Made by a program: the position numbers and the translations under genes | The notes under the pieces: model-generated | What the model saw: only the letters and a program-made list of their open reading frames with translations | Databases searched by the model: none | What the model was told of the DNA's origin: nothing | Assembly (NCBI GenBank): GCA_014084085.1 | Contig: NPFB01000128.1 | Location: 20,464 to 30,651 of the forward strand | Direction: 5' to 3' | Length of the DNA stretch: 10,188 nt | Origin: Hondaea fermentalgiana | Lineage: Eukaryota > Sar > Bigyra > Thraustochytrida > Thraustochytriidae | Shown here: piece after piece, positions 1-6,823 of the stretch | Layout of the letters: each line of letters starts with the position of its first letter | Position numbering within the stretch: position 1 is the first letter of the stretch

Positions 1-333
1 AGCGTACCCGCCCGAGGCGGCATTGCCGATGATGCGATGATAGGAGCGCGTGAGGCTCGCAGGTTCGCTTAGTTTACTTGGCCTGGCCTTCGTCTTGTCT
101 CGTCTCGTCTCGTCTCGTTTCGTTCTGTCTCGTAGAAAAGCAGACATCCTGGCGAACGTCGCGCTCCGGCAGCCCCTACCTGCATTGGCGGGAGCAGCAG
201 CGTGGAGGGCGCTGGCAATTTGCACGCTGCACTGCGATTAACGCGAGGAAAGAGAACCTCACGAACGGACGCACGCGCCCTTGTGGCGGCGTCCGGAGCG
301 GCAAGAGGGGTTTGACGGCCCTGGCGCTCTTGG
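1..333. other. 5' flank of the zinc-finger/F-box gene, no gene seen
   Basis: I see no convincing gene here. The short open frames are compositionally poor (Ser/Arg/Leu-rich) and match no family I know. The stretch contains a pyrimidine-rich 5-bp repeat tract at about 91-133, then GC-rich sequence leading into the + strand gene. It most likely holds the promoter and 5' leader of that gene. No TATA-like or other core promoter motif could be called with confidence. A 15-base string at 262-276 recurs exactly at 10121-10135. Confidence 0.5.
91..133. repeat. 5-bp tandem repeat, CGTCT-type
   Basis: About eight pentamer units run in a row: cgtct, tgtct, three cgtct, then the degenerate cgttt, cgttc and tgtct. 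One strand is purely pyrimidine apart from the G of each unit. It lies about 200 bp upstream of the likely coding start of the + strand gene. It looks like a simple-sequence microsatellite and no function can be assigned. Confidence 0.8.
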
Positions 334-2133
334 ATGTGGTCCGCGAGCCGCGAGAGCCTGGCCGAAAGACTGCAACAGCAGGAAGCCGGACGTCAACAAG
401 AACAACAACAACAACTAGAGGAGCTCGCGAGTGCAGCAGATACGACTGAAGCGATGGGTCGCTCCCGCAAGGTGGCACCAAGCAGCCAGAAACCGAGCAA
501 AATTGTAGAGAATCCCACGCAACCCTCGCCGCGGAGCGGAGGTACGAATGGAGGCGGCGGCGGAGGTGGCGGAGGTGGAGGCGGCTCCGTGCCCAAGTAC
601 TATTGCCGCGCATGCAACGAGCTCTTCCCGAACTGGAGCCAATGCCTCAACCATGTACGCACAGCCGAGGCCAGCAATGACGAAGATCTCTTCAAACTCA
701 CCACCACGCCCGAGGGCCGAAGAGAGCTGCAAAAAATCTCAAAGTATGTCTCCAACAGCGAGCCCGTCACGCCCACAGCCAGCAGCGGAAATGTCACACC
801 ATCGGTTACCCCACCCGTTACGCCTCGCAACACGCTGAGGACACCGACTCCTACAGGGACAAGCTCGTTGTCGTTTTCGCGTCCCGAGGTCACCTCAGTT
901 CCCCCATCTTCGTCGCCAGAGGTGCGCCCGAGTGGGGGACTTCCTCCGCCGCCGCCGACGCTATCGTCGGGCCGGGCGCCCCGCACTCAGGCGGATTTGC
1001 TCATTCCTAAACCCGAACGCGTGAACCCTTCGGAAGCTCTTACAAGCACTCGTGAAGATGACCCTGCGGTCGTTCGCCGCCCGCACTGGAACAGACCCAA
1101 CGTTGACAGGCCGCATGTTGATACCCAAGTGCAGCGTCATGGTCCTCGGGCCGGCGAACTGGGACTTCATACCGGCGGTGATGGCAATGGTACCGGTGTC
1201 GAGGATGACTTTTCTCTTGCGCCGGCTCCACCTTCAGCGGCCGTCTTGGCTGCACGAATGCGCGCAGTCCAAGGCTTTACCCCCAGCAGCAGCAGCAGCA
1301 GCAGTGGCAGCAGCAGTGGCAGGGGAATGGGCGTCTTCATGCCAACCCTGCGCAGCGGCGTCTTTTCATCTTTGCACAGCCCCGTCTCGGCTGCTAGTAT
1401 GGACCCGGAAGACTACACATCAGTGGGATCCATCTCTTCTGTCACAGCCACGCCTGACACAACGCCGCAATCGTCTCCCATGGGCGACGAGCACGCCTTT
1501 GAGTTTGGTGACCCGCTCGCCCATCCCTCTTCGTCTTCTGGCCTTGCTGTCGTGGCTGGCAAGGTCTCTTCACCTACATCCGCTGGTGCTGCGCCTGGCC
1601 TGGGCTTGAACCCCAAGGTCATCGGAGGCAGCTACTCTTCCAGCGCCGACCCTGTGGCAGCTGCTGGGGCGTTCACACCATCTGTGCCTCTTGTGCTCAA
1701 TCAGGCCAACGCCCCGGGAAATGCGCTGCGCGTTCAACAAGGGCGTGTCAAGCGCACACCAACTAACTTTGCGGGCTTTGCGCCGCCTGGTTTCCGCACG
1801 TCGTCCATGTCTGCGACGCCTCGGAATAAATCCTCCCCAACCAACCTTGCTGCTGAAAATGCTGATGCACGGCGCTTTACGCCGATTGCGAGTGGTGTCG
1901 CTGCAGCCAGTCCAAGGTGTCTCGAGGCTGCTGGGAGTAGTGAGAACCGAACTTTCGCTTCACAGCCCACCTCTCGTGCGGATACTGCCGCGTGCGACCT
2001 TCGTGCCACGCGCGGGCCTTGCCCTTCGCGCCTCGAGAACATTCCTGTTGTTGTGGCCATGCGGATCTGCGAATTTCTTCCTGTCAAGGACTGCGCCAGC
2101 TTGTCGCAGGCGGTCCTTCTCCCGACAGAGTAG
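334..2133 (+). CDS. Zinc-finger-like protein with C-terminal partial F-box, largely disordered
   Basis: This is a 599-residue open frame. Seen: a Gln-rich N-terminus (residues about 14-27); 12 consecutive Gly (73-84); a zinc-binding pattern C91-x2-C94-x3-F98-x5-C104-x2-H107 that fits a classical C2H2 finger lacking its second His, or a CxxC-x9-CxxH ribbon; six Thr-Pro sites at 146-173; a Ser run from about 318; and long Ser/Pro/Ala-rich disorder. The last 33 residues (about 567-599) read like the first two helices of an F-box (IP, then RICEFLPVKD, then SLSQ) but stop before the third helix. Known: F-box proteins recruit substrates to SCF ubiquitin ligases through Skp1. A role as a substrate adaptor is inferred and weak. 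The 334 ATG has a poor context (T at -3). The ATG at 454 (559 residues) has G at -3 and G at +4 and may be the real start. A missed 3' exon or frameshift could explain the cut F-box. Confidence 0.7.
   Translation: MWSASRESLAERLQQQEAGRQQEQQQQLEELASAADTTEAMGRSRKVAPSSQKPSKIVENPTQPSPRSGGTNGGGGGGGGGGGGSVPKYYCRACNELFPNWSQCLNHVRTAEASNDEDLFKLTTTPEGRRELQKISKYVSNSEPVTPTASSGNVTPSVTPPVTPRNTLRTPTPTGTSSLSFSRPEVTSVPPSSSPEVRPSGGLPPPPPTLSSGRAPRTQADLLIPKPERVNPSEALTSTREDDPAVVRRPHWNRPNVDRPHVDTQVQRHGPRAGELGLHTGGDGNGTGVEDDFSLAPAPPSAAVLAARMRAVQGFTPSSSSSSSGSSSGRGMGVFMPTLRSGVFSSLHSPVSAASMDPEDYTSVGSISSVTATPDTTPQSSPMGDEHAFEFGDPLAHPSSSSGLAVVAGKVSSPTSAGAAPGLGLNPKVIGGSYSSSADPVAAAGAFTPSVPLVLNQANAPGNALRVQQGRVKRTPTNFAGFAPPGFRTSSMSATPRNKSSPTNLAAENADARRFTPIASGVAAASPRCLEAAGSSENRTFASQPTSRADTAACDLRATRGPCPSRLENIPVVVAMRICEFLPVKDCASLSQAVLLPTE
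550..585 (+). repeat. GGN repeat encoding 12 glycines
   Basis: Twelve consecutive Gly codons (a mix of GGC, GGA and GGT) lie just before the zinc-finger-like segment. The codon mixing suggests an older tract rather than a freshly expanded pure trinucleotide. It probably acts as a flexible linker. Confidence 0.9.
601..657 (+). other. Degenerate C2H2-like zinc finger in the CDS
   Basis: The segment begins with a Tyr-Tyr pair (598-603) and carries Cys91, Cys94, Phe98, Cys104 and His107. Spacing of the two Cys, Phe and first His matches a classical C2H2 finger (C-x2-C-x3-F-x5-[L]-x2-H), with Cys in place of the usual Leu. No second His or Cys lies within the expected 3-5 residues after His107. 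An alternative is that Cys104 and His107 form the second ligand pair. Zinc binding is inferred. Confidence 0.55.
769..852 (+). other. Thr-Pro cluster (candidate proline-directed kinase sites)
   Basis: Six Thr-Pro dipeptides occur within 28 residues (Thr146, 155, 159, 163, 170 and 172) in a disordered Ser/Thr/Pro stretch just after the zinc-finger-like segment. Thr-Pro is the minimal site of CDK and MAP kinases, so clustered phosphorylation is plausible. In F-box proteins and their partners such clusters often regulate turnover, but that link is inference here. Confidence 0.5.
1285..1320 (+). repeat. (AGC)n serine-coding microsatellite
   Basis: Six AGC codons are followed by interrupted AGT, GGC and AGC units and encode a Ser run broken by Gly. 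The tract is in frame and lies in a disordered part of the protein, so length changes in units of three would be tolerated. Confidence 0.85.
2032..2112 (+). other. Partial F-box motif at the protein C-terminus
   Basis: Residues 567-593 fit the F-box pattern: a Leu and Ile-Pro start, a hydrophobic helix ending in Ile-Cys-Glu-Phe-Leu-Pro, then Val-Lys-Asp followed by a Leu-Ser-Gln helix. A full F-box runs about 40-45 residues and would continue with a third helix that usually carries a conserved Trp. Here the frame ends after six unrelated residues. I tried one phase-0 donor GT at 2113 with an acceptor near 2165, and the two other frames, and none restored a convincing third helix. Confidence 0.5.
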
Positions 2134-2250
2134 CTAGCTGGTTGACGTATTGGCTTGCTATCAGATTGGCGAACCGCACGGCCACACGCGCAGGCAATAG
2201 ACGCACTGACCGACTCACCACAGCACACGTCACCACACAGAAGCAGCAAC

Positions 2251-2280
2251 ACGTTGTGTTTTGAGAGAAATACACAACGT
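2251..2280 (+). repeat. Inverted repeat / hairpin, 9-bp perfect arms, in the 3' flank
   Basis: The arms at 2251-2259 (ACGTTGTGT) and 2272-2280 (ACACAACGT) are exact reverse complements. The stem can extend inward by TTT/AAA (2260-2262 with 2268-2270) if T2271 is bulged, leaving a GAGAG loop. It begins about 118 bases after the + strand gene's stop, so it would lie in that gene's 3' untranslated region. A role in 3' end formation or mRNA stability is inferred. Confidence 0.6.
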
Positions 2281-2556
2281 ACTGTGTGAGCAATAATATG
2301 GTGCTCAAGTTCGCGAGTGAACTCTTTTCGGAAACTCGCTGCACCTTTTCTTTCCTTTTCATTCCTTTCCATTTCATCGATCCTGACAATGCTTTTTACT
2401 GCAAAACTTTCCCTGCGCCACCATGGCTTGGTAATGGGGGCAGCACCGGGATGGCCGACTTCACAAATTCATCCTTCTTCTTTTTTTAAACTCCTCCTCT
2501 GTGAGTTGAGCTGTGGCATTTCATATTCGCAAGGCCGTCTCTGGAAAACATACTCA

Positions 2557-2582
2557 TTGCTCGCGCGGTGACGCGCGAGCAA
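2557..2582 (+). repeat. Perfect 11-bp hairpin with GTGA (GNRA-type) tetraloop
   Basis: The arms at 2557-2567 (TTGCTCGCGCG) and 2572-2582 (CGCGCGAGCAA) are exact reverse complements around the loop GTGA. In + strand RNA the loop is GUGA, a member of the stable GNRA tetraloop class. The stem is GC-rich, so it should be very stable. It lies about 420 bases after the + strand gene's stop, between convergent genes. It could be a 3' untranslated region element, a terminator-like structure or part of a small RNA. Confidence 0.65.
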
Positions 2583-2756
2583 ACGCAGTGTGTAGGATGC
2601 GAGCCAAGCGTCCAACATCCATGAAGGATTGAGGACGGCGATCTCATTCGTGCCAAAGGTGAACGTAAAGCAAGCGCAACGCCTCTTTTAGCGAACTCTC
2701 TCTTCTCTTTCTCTGGCGCAAATGTTTGCTCTTCTGTTTACACGCTCACTCGTCCG

Positions 2757-2771
2757 CCCGCCCGCCCGCCC
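2757..2771 (-). promoter_or_regulatory. Canonical G-quadruplex motif in the 3' flank of the large - strand gene
   Basis: The + strand carries four CCC runs separated by single G residues. On the - strand this reads as four GGG runs with one-base C loops, the tightest form of the standard G3N1-7 quadruplex pattern. It lies about 197-211 bases downstream of the large - strand gene's stop, so it would be in that gene's transcript or just past its end. A pausing or 3' processing role is inferred. Confidence 0.6.
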
Positions 2772-2967
2772 GCTATGCCACTTGTGGTCGGCATGCACGC
2801 AGGCCCCACAAGGAACCCTATAATCAAATTTTACGAAAATTCTACATTTGAGAAAACAAACTGGTGAATGAAGATGGTGACGGAAGTGACAGACAAGAAG
2901 GAATAAACGGAAAAGGTGCAGGCTACGCACAGCAGCACATTGCTGCTGAGCAAAGCCTCGTGGTGTT

Positions 2968-5900
2968 TTAGTCGAATACCTCGGACAGCGTGAAGCGCAA
3001 GTGCGCCGCAGCAACGACCACACCTGGATCAAGATCCTCGGAGCTCGGACGCACCGTGACCCGGATCGTCTCCTTGTGGTCCGAACCCGTCTCCCGCACA
3101 GCCTCGATCTTGAGACCACGGATATCAAAAAACAGGTCATGGTTCTCGCTCGTCATAAACGTTGGAAGAGTCGGGTGCTGGATTTGTCTGGGCTGTTCTG
3201 CCTCCGGATGCAGGTCGGCCTGCGTTGCCTCATAGCGGGACCAAAGACCTGAAACGAGCGTGCGCGAGCGTTGCAAGAGCTCTTCCACTTTCTCGTCCGT
3301 CTCGTCATCCTTTCCAAAGGAAGCATCGCGCTCGCCCACGCTTGATCTCGTATGAACGGACCCGGCCAAAGTTGCAGTCTCTTCGTCCGGCAATGGGAAA
3401 GTGGCCTCTCCCAAGGTGGCCATGTACAGAGAAGCACGGACAGTCTCGGCAGCAAGGCGCACGGTTCCCGCGCGAGCCCCATTGGGAAAGAGATTCAATT
3501 GAAGATTCCGGATTGTGGCGCGAGCGTCCTCCCCGGGCGGCGTCGCGAATGGGTACTCCTCCGGATCAACAAATTGGTGATTGGCGCTGAGTGTGTACTC
3601 CTCCTCGCCCGGCCCACTCTGGCCCTTGATGGTGAGATTGTATCCCCTGGACGTAATCCGCGCCTCGCCAAAGAGTTGCTGCCACTCGAAATCGGCAGGT
3701 AGGAGCAGCTGGGCCATAAAGTTCGAAATGTGCATCATGATGATTCCGGACGTCAATCCGCCCGTAAGACCAGCGCGCAAGTCCAGAGACACTCTGTCCG
3801 AGAGAAGGGCAGCGGTGTTTTGCACGACGCGTTCAATGTTTGCCACGTTGGCTTTGGCGTCGTTGACTTTCTTCTCGGCAGCGAGCTTGGCACGGCGACC
3901 AAGCGCGACCTCGGCCTCGTGCTCGAGACCGTCCAAGTACATTCCCGTGCTGATGGCGATCATTTGCTGAACGTTGATGTCAGCCTCGACGCCGTGGATT
4001 TCAAGGTCGAACGAGACGGGCTTGCGCGCAAGCTCGCAGACACGGTTGACGAGCTGCAATAGCCAGCCGCTCGGCGGACTCAGGAGTTCTGCATTTTCTA
4101 CGTGGGTCTGCAAGTTCTTATCGCTCTCAACTTCGCCAAGGATTTTTTCCAGGCGAGCGAGAGGAATTGACGCGTACTGAAGACGCCACTTGTACAATCG
4201 GTAGATGCTGACAGCCTTGCGATGAAACCCTGCCGTCGTGGCCAGATCACCTCGCAGCAAAAGGTCAAGGAGCACCGCCTCGTCGCTTGTGAGCCCCATT
4301 GCGCGACGAGCCAATTCGGCAGACGCCGTCGGCGCAACCAAAGGTGCCGTCCAGACGCGCGGCGGGATCTCGCCACGCATTTTGATTTTCCCATCAAGGC
4401 GCAAGGAGTTTGGCGGGTTCCTGAAGAAAGCGCCAAGACGCGTCGGCAAACTCAGCATGACCGCGTTCGATATGACTTGTGGGATGAGCTGCGTCGTGAG
4501 CCAGCGCACAACACGATCGGGCAGACGCACGAGACTGGCGCCGGACATATGTTTTGTGAGCTCCAACTTGAACTCGCTGCCTTCCTTGATCCACATGGGC
4601 CGATGGTCGGCATTTTCCTCGCCCTTTTGGAAACGCAGCTTGATGCGCCATGTACCCTTGATGTTGAGGTCGAGGCGGTTCACAGTTGGCGTCAAGAGAC
4701 CGCGCAGCAGCTTAGACTGCACGGTGCTTCCATCAATAGAGAACTGATAGATGCCCACCACAGCCTCAATGTTGGTGACATTGATCTCCACCGTGCCGAG
4801 CTCGGCGCCACCAATCATTTCCACGTCAGCATCCAAAAGCTCAAGGTCGACGTCGCGCATGCCAATGAACATGCCGTCGCCCGAATTGAGCCGCACCTTC
4901 CAATTCATCGACTTGGGGTAGTACTGCTCGAGCTCGAGGTCGTTGAGATGACTCATGGTCGTTGCCAGCTCCTCTTGAAGCCTGTCCAGACGAGCCTCGA
5001 AGCGCTGCTGCAAGAGCTGCTGCGCCATGTTGATGCGCTTGCGATGCTGATCATAGAACCCCTCGAAATCCTCATCTTCCTCGTCGCCCTCGCCGCCGGT
5101 CGACCTTCCGCCAGACGAATCGGCCGCGGCCCTTGACACGGACCTCGAGTACGCCTTGGCCGCAGCGCTGGCGTCGTCGTCGCCATCGGCGTCGTCCTCT
5201 TCGCGGAGTTTCTTCGTGATGCTCTTGTTGAGCTCGGCCACGTGCTTACGGAGACCCTTGATGACAGCTTTGCTCTGCGCGCGGACATTGGCGATGAGCT
5301 TGGCCTGCTCCGTGAGCAAGTTGTTGCGAAGGACCTTGATGTGTTTGATTTTCGCCACATGGAGCTGTTTTTCGCCCTTGGCCATGAGCGCCTTGTTGCG
5401 CTTCATGCGTTCCAGAGACTCGGCAAGGTATTCGTCAATGTCGCGATTGTACAGCTCTTCATCCTCCTCGGGGATGTCCACCACATCTTCGGTGCCAAAG
5501 CTCGACTGGGCAACGGACCCACGATGGTGCCTCCTCGGCGAATCTTCGCGCCTTAGCTCGGAAAACACGTCAGATTCAATGTTCGCGGCGCGGAAGGCAT
5601 CAAGCATTTCGTGCATGCTCTCGCCACTAAAAAATCCTTGTCGCAGCGTCTTGGCGCGGTTGAGCCGGCGTTGCGCATTTTCATCCTGAAACGTTTTGCG
5701 CGCCTCCTCGAGTCTTCGACGAAAGCCAGCATCCATTGTGTTGACGCGGCGGCGCGCAGCGTTCTCGAATTTAGCGAGCGTCGCGCGCCGCATGCGCGTG
5801 CGTCGCGAGACCGAGAGACGCGAGTGAACCATATTTTCGAGCTCCAAGTCGCCAGATGACGAGGTCTCGTCCGGCGCGATGCCGCATCGCGCGCAGGTGC

Positions 5901-6399
5901 CGTCCTCGTCCAGCAGGGATGCGCATCTGTCGCAAAAGTCGTTCGCGTCGAGCGGCTGGCTCGAGCCGCCTGAGGTGCTCGCGCGAAGCCGCCCGAGCGC
6001 GGCGGCGGTCTCTTCCGGACTCGCGTATTGCCTCTGCGACTTCCGCTTTAGAAAGCTCTTCCGCAGCGACGTGCGGCTGCTGTTCACGGAGCCAGCCTGC
6101 GAGCGCCCCGACGCCGCGGGCGTCAAGCAGGCGAACATTTTCCCCAGGCCCGGCCGGACTTGCGTCGCGCAAAAGAGCTGCACGGCCCCTGCCGCCGCCA
6201 CGGGGAGGTTCTTCTCGGAGCCCTCCACGTAGCCTGCCGTGTTCGACCCGGGCTCCTTGCTCACGCGGTCCAGCAGCGCGTCCACCTCGCGCAGCCGCGC
6301 GAGGTCCTCCTCGAGCGCCCTCACCTCGTCCTCCTCGGGCGTCCTCTGCTCCTCGTCCTCCTCGCCGTCCACGACGGCCATCTCCGCCATCTCCGCCAT
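2968..6399 (-). CDS. 1143-residue zinc-ribbon, coiled-coil protein with long beta-rich C-terminal half, function unknown
   Basis: I do not recognise this gene. Seen, numbered from the ATG at 6399: a Met-Ala-Glu repeat and acidic N-terminus (1-40); a zinc ribbon C156-x2-C159-x9-C169-x2-C172; a basic segment (about 190-250); coiled-coil-like helices (about 325-400 and 450-492) split by an acidic Ser/Gly linker (400-446); a beta-rich block (about 497-680) ending in an amphipathic helix with Pro-rich turns; a helical block (about 700-765); a second mixed block (about 790-1000) holding an Ala/Lys coiled coil (about 825-870); and a C-terminal beta segment (about 1080-1143). The alternation of beta strands with an amphipathic helix loosely recalls TULIP/SMP or HAM1-like lipid-binding proteins, which is weak inference. 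The frame is open up to an ATG at 6672, but that extension is a Lys microsatellite plus GC-rich sequence that looks untranslated. The ATG at 6399 has A at -3 and G at +4. No intron is needed. Confidence 0.75.
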   Translation of the reverse strand: MAEMAEMAVVDGEEDEEQRTPEEDEVRALEEDLARLREVDALLDRVSKEPGSNTAGYVEGSEKNLPVAAAGAVQLFCATQVRPGLGKMFACLTPAASGRSQAGSVNSSRTSLRKSFLKRKSQRQYASPEETAAALGRLRASTSGGSSQPLDANDFCDRCASLLDEDGTCARCGIAPDETSSSGDLELENMVHSRLSVSRRTRMRRATLAKFENAARRRVNTMDAGFRRRLEEARKTFQDENAQRRLNRAKTLRQGFFSGESMHEMLDAFRAANIESDVFSELRREDSPRRHHRGSVAQSSFGTEDVVDIPEEDEELYNRDIDEYLAESLERMKRNKALMAKGEKQLHVAKIKHIKVLRNNLLTEQAKLIANVRAQSKAVIKGLRKHVAELNKSITKKLREEDDADGDDDASAAAKAYSRSVSRAAADSSGGRSTGGEGDEEDEDFEGFYDQHRKRINMAQQLLQQRFEARLDRLQEELATTMSHLNDLELEQYYPKSMNWKVRLNSGDGMFIGMRDVDLELLDADVEMIGGAELGTVEINVTNIEAVVGIYQFSIDGSTVQSKLLRGLLTPTVNRLDLNIKGTWRIKLRFQKGEENADHRPMWIKEGSEFKLELTKHMSGASLVRLPDRVVRWLTTQLIPQVISNAVMLSLPTRLGAFFRNPPNSLRLDGKIKMRGEIPPRVWTAPLVAPTASAELARRAMGLTSDEAVLLDLLLRGDLATTAGFHRKAVSIYRLYKWRLQYASIPLARLEKILGEVESDKNLQTHVENAELLSPPSGWLLQLVNRVCELARKPVSFDLEIHGVEADINVQQMIAISTGMYLDGLEHEAEVALGRRAKLAAEKKVNDAKANVANIERVVQNTAALLSDRVSLDLRAGLTGGLTSGIIMMHISNFMAQLLLPADFEWQQLFGEARITSRGYNLTIKGQSGPGEEEYTLSANHQFVDPEEYPFATPPGEDARATIRNLQLNLFPNGARAGTVRLAAETVRASLYMATLGEATFPLPDEETATLAGSVHTRSSVGERDASFGKDDETDEKVEELLQRSRTLVSGLWSRYEATQADLHPEAEQPRQIQHPTLPTFMTSENHDLFFDIRGLKIEAVRETGSDHKETIRVTVRPSSEDLDPGVVVAAAHLRFTLSEVFD
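5884..5934 (-). other. Zinc ribbon (CxxC-x9-CxxC) in the large - strand protein
   Basis: Cys156, Cys159, Cys169 and Cys172 form two CxxC knuckles nine residues apart, with Asp/Glu and Gly in the loop, as in short rubredoxin-like zinc ribbons. Such modules usually act as structural or protein-binding elements. It sits in an otherwise disordered N-terminal third, ahead of the coiled coils. Confidence 0.65.
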
Positions 6400-6440
6400 T
6401 TCCGCCGACTCCGCCGACTCCGCCGACTCCGCCGACTCCG
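6379..6440 (-). repeat. 9-bp tandem repeat spanning the likely start codon
   Basis: Seven 9-bp units run in a row. On the - strand, four GAGTCGGCG-type units (upstream) are followed by three that carry ATGGCGGAG. Translated, they give Ser-Ala-Glu repeats changing to Met-Ala-Glu repeats. Candidate start codons therefore fall at 6399, 6390 and 6381, all in frame. The array lies half in the leader and half in the coding region if 6399 is used. Confidence 0.8.
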
Positions 6441-6453
6441 CTCGCTCGCTCGC
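6440..6453 (-). repeat. (GAGC)n leader repeat upstream of the large gene
   Basis: Three and a half tetranucleotide units (GCGA/GAGC phase) lie about 40 bases before the likely ATG at 6399. A longer version of the same repeat lies about 18 bases before the ATG of the neighbouring UVRAG-like gene at 8826-8842. The shared placement suggests a common type of 5' leader, or simply a genome-wide microsatellite habit. Confidence 0.6.
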
Positions 6454-6633
6454 CCGCCACCCGCTCGCCCGCCCTGCCTCCCTCGCGCACGGCGCCGCGC
6501 CCGCGCCCGCTCGCCTGCCGCCGCCCGCGCTGCCGGCGATCGCGTTTGCGCGAGGTACGTACGTGCGCGCGCGGCACGTGCAGCCGGCGTCCAGCGCGTG
6601 CACGCTGCCGCTCATCACCCGGCCAGCGTGCGC

Positions 6634-6657
6634 CTTCTTCTTCTTCTTCTTCTTCTT
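6634..6657. repeat. (CTT)8 / (GAA)8 microsatellite
   Basis: Eight perfect CTT units occur on the + strand. On the - strand they would encode a Lys run if translation began at 6672, but this region is more likely untranslated leader or promoter of the large - strand gene. Confidence 0.9.
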
Positions 6658-6672
6658 CACTGCAGTGATCAA

Positions 6673-6823
6673 GGATGAGGAAGACAGGAAGACACGGGGA
6701 GGGAGGAGGAGGAGAAGTTGGCGGCGATGATGGCGATGATGAAGGGGAGGAGGAGGAGGAGGAGGAGAAGAAGAAGATGATGATAGTTGGTGATAATAAT
6801 GGGGATGATGGGTGGGTGATGAG
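6673..6823. repeat. Purine-rich asymmetric tract with GGA and GAT repeats
   Basis: About 150 bp of the + strand is almost wholly purine plus scattered T, with GGA repeats near 6699-6713 and 6746-6765, and GAT/GATGAT repeats nearby. Two G runs of three or more are adjacent near 6697-6704. It lies upstream of the large - strand gene, so the coding strand there is pyrimidine-rich (CCT-type), a pattern common near eukaryotic promoters and able to form triplex DNA. Confidence 0.6.

Larger units (their letters stand above)
2134..2967. other. Convergent intergenic region, two 3' flanks, no gene seen
   Basis: These 834 bp separate the stop codons of the + strand gene and the large - strand gene, so they should hold both 3' untranslated regions and terminators. 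No convincing gene is seen. The short frames here are low-quality. The stretch contains hairpins at 2251-2280 and 2557-2582, a T-rich run near 2480-2488, and four CCC runs at 2757-2771. An AATAAA-like string sits near 2903 on the + strand, too far from the + gene stop to be called its poly(A) signal. Confidence 0.6.

Noticed and set aside
334..2264. Frameshifted extension of the + strand gene to 2264
   Set aside because: Joining to the other frame after about 2107 would add about 52 residues, but they do not complete the F-box and are Thr/Arg-rich, so there is no support for it.
2557..2582. tRNA or bacterial Rho-independent terminator
   Set aside because: There is no cloverleaf around the hairpin and no T run directly after the stem, and the window is eukaryotic in character.
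2754..2773. CRISPR or other short regularly spaced repeat
   Set aside because: It is a simple 4-bp tandem repeat without spacers. No spaced repeat array occurs anywhere in the window.
4222..5136. 304-residue + strand open frame inside the large gene
   Set aside because: It is antisense to the 1143-residue protein, His/Leu/Arg-rich, with no domain. The opposite frame is far longer and has clear motifs.
6400..6672. N-terminal extension of the large - strand protein to the ATG at 6672
   Set aside because: It would encode a Lys microsatellite followed by Arg/Ala/Gly-rich sequence typical of GC-rich leader DNA. The ATG at 6399 has a better context and leads straight into acidic protein sequence. 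It is not ruled out.
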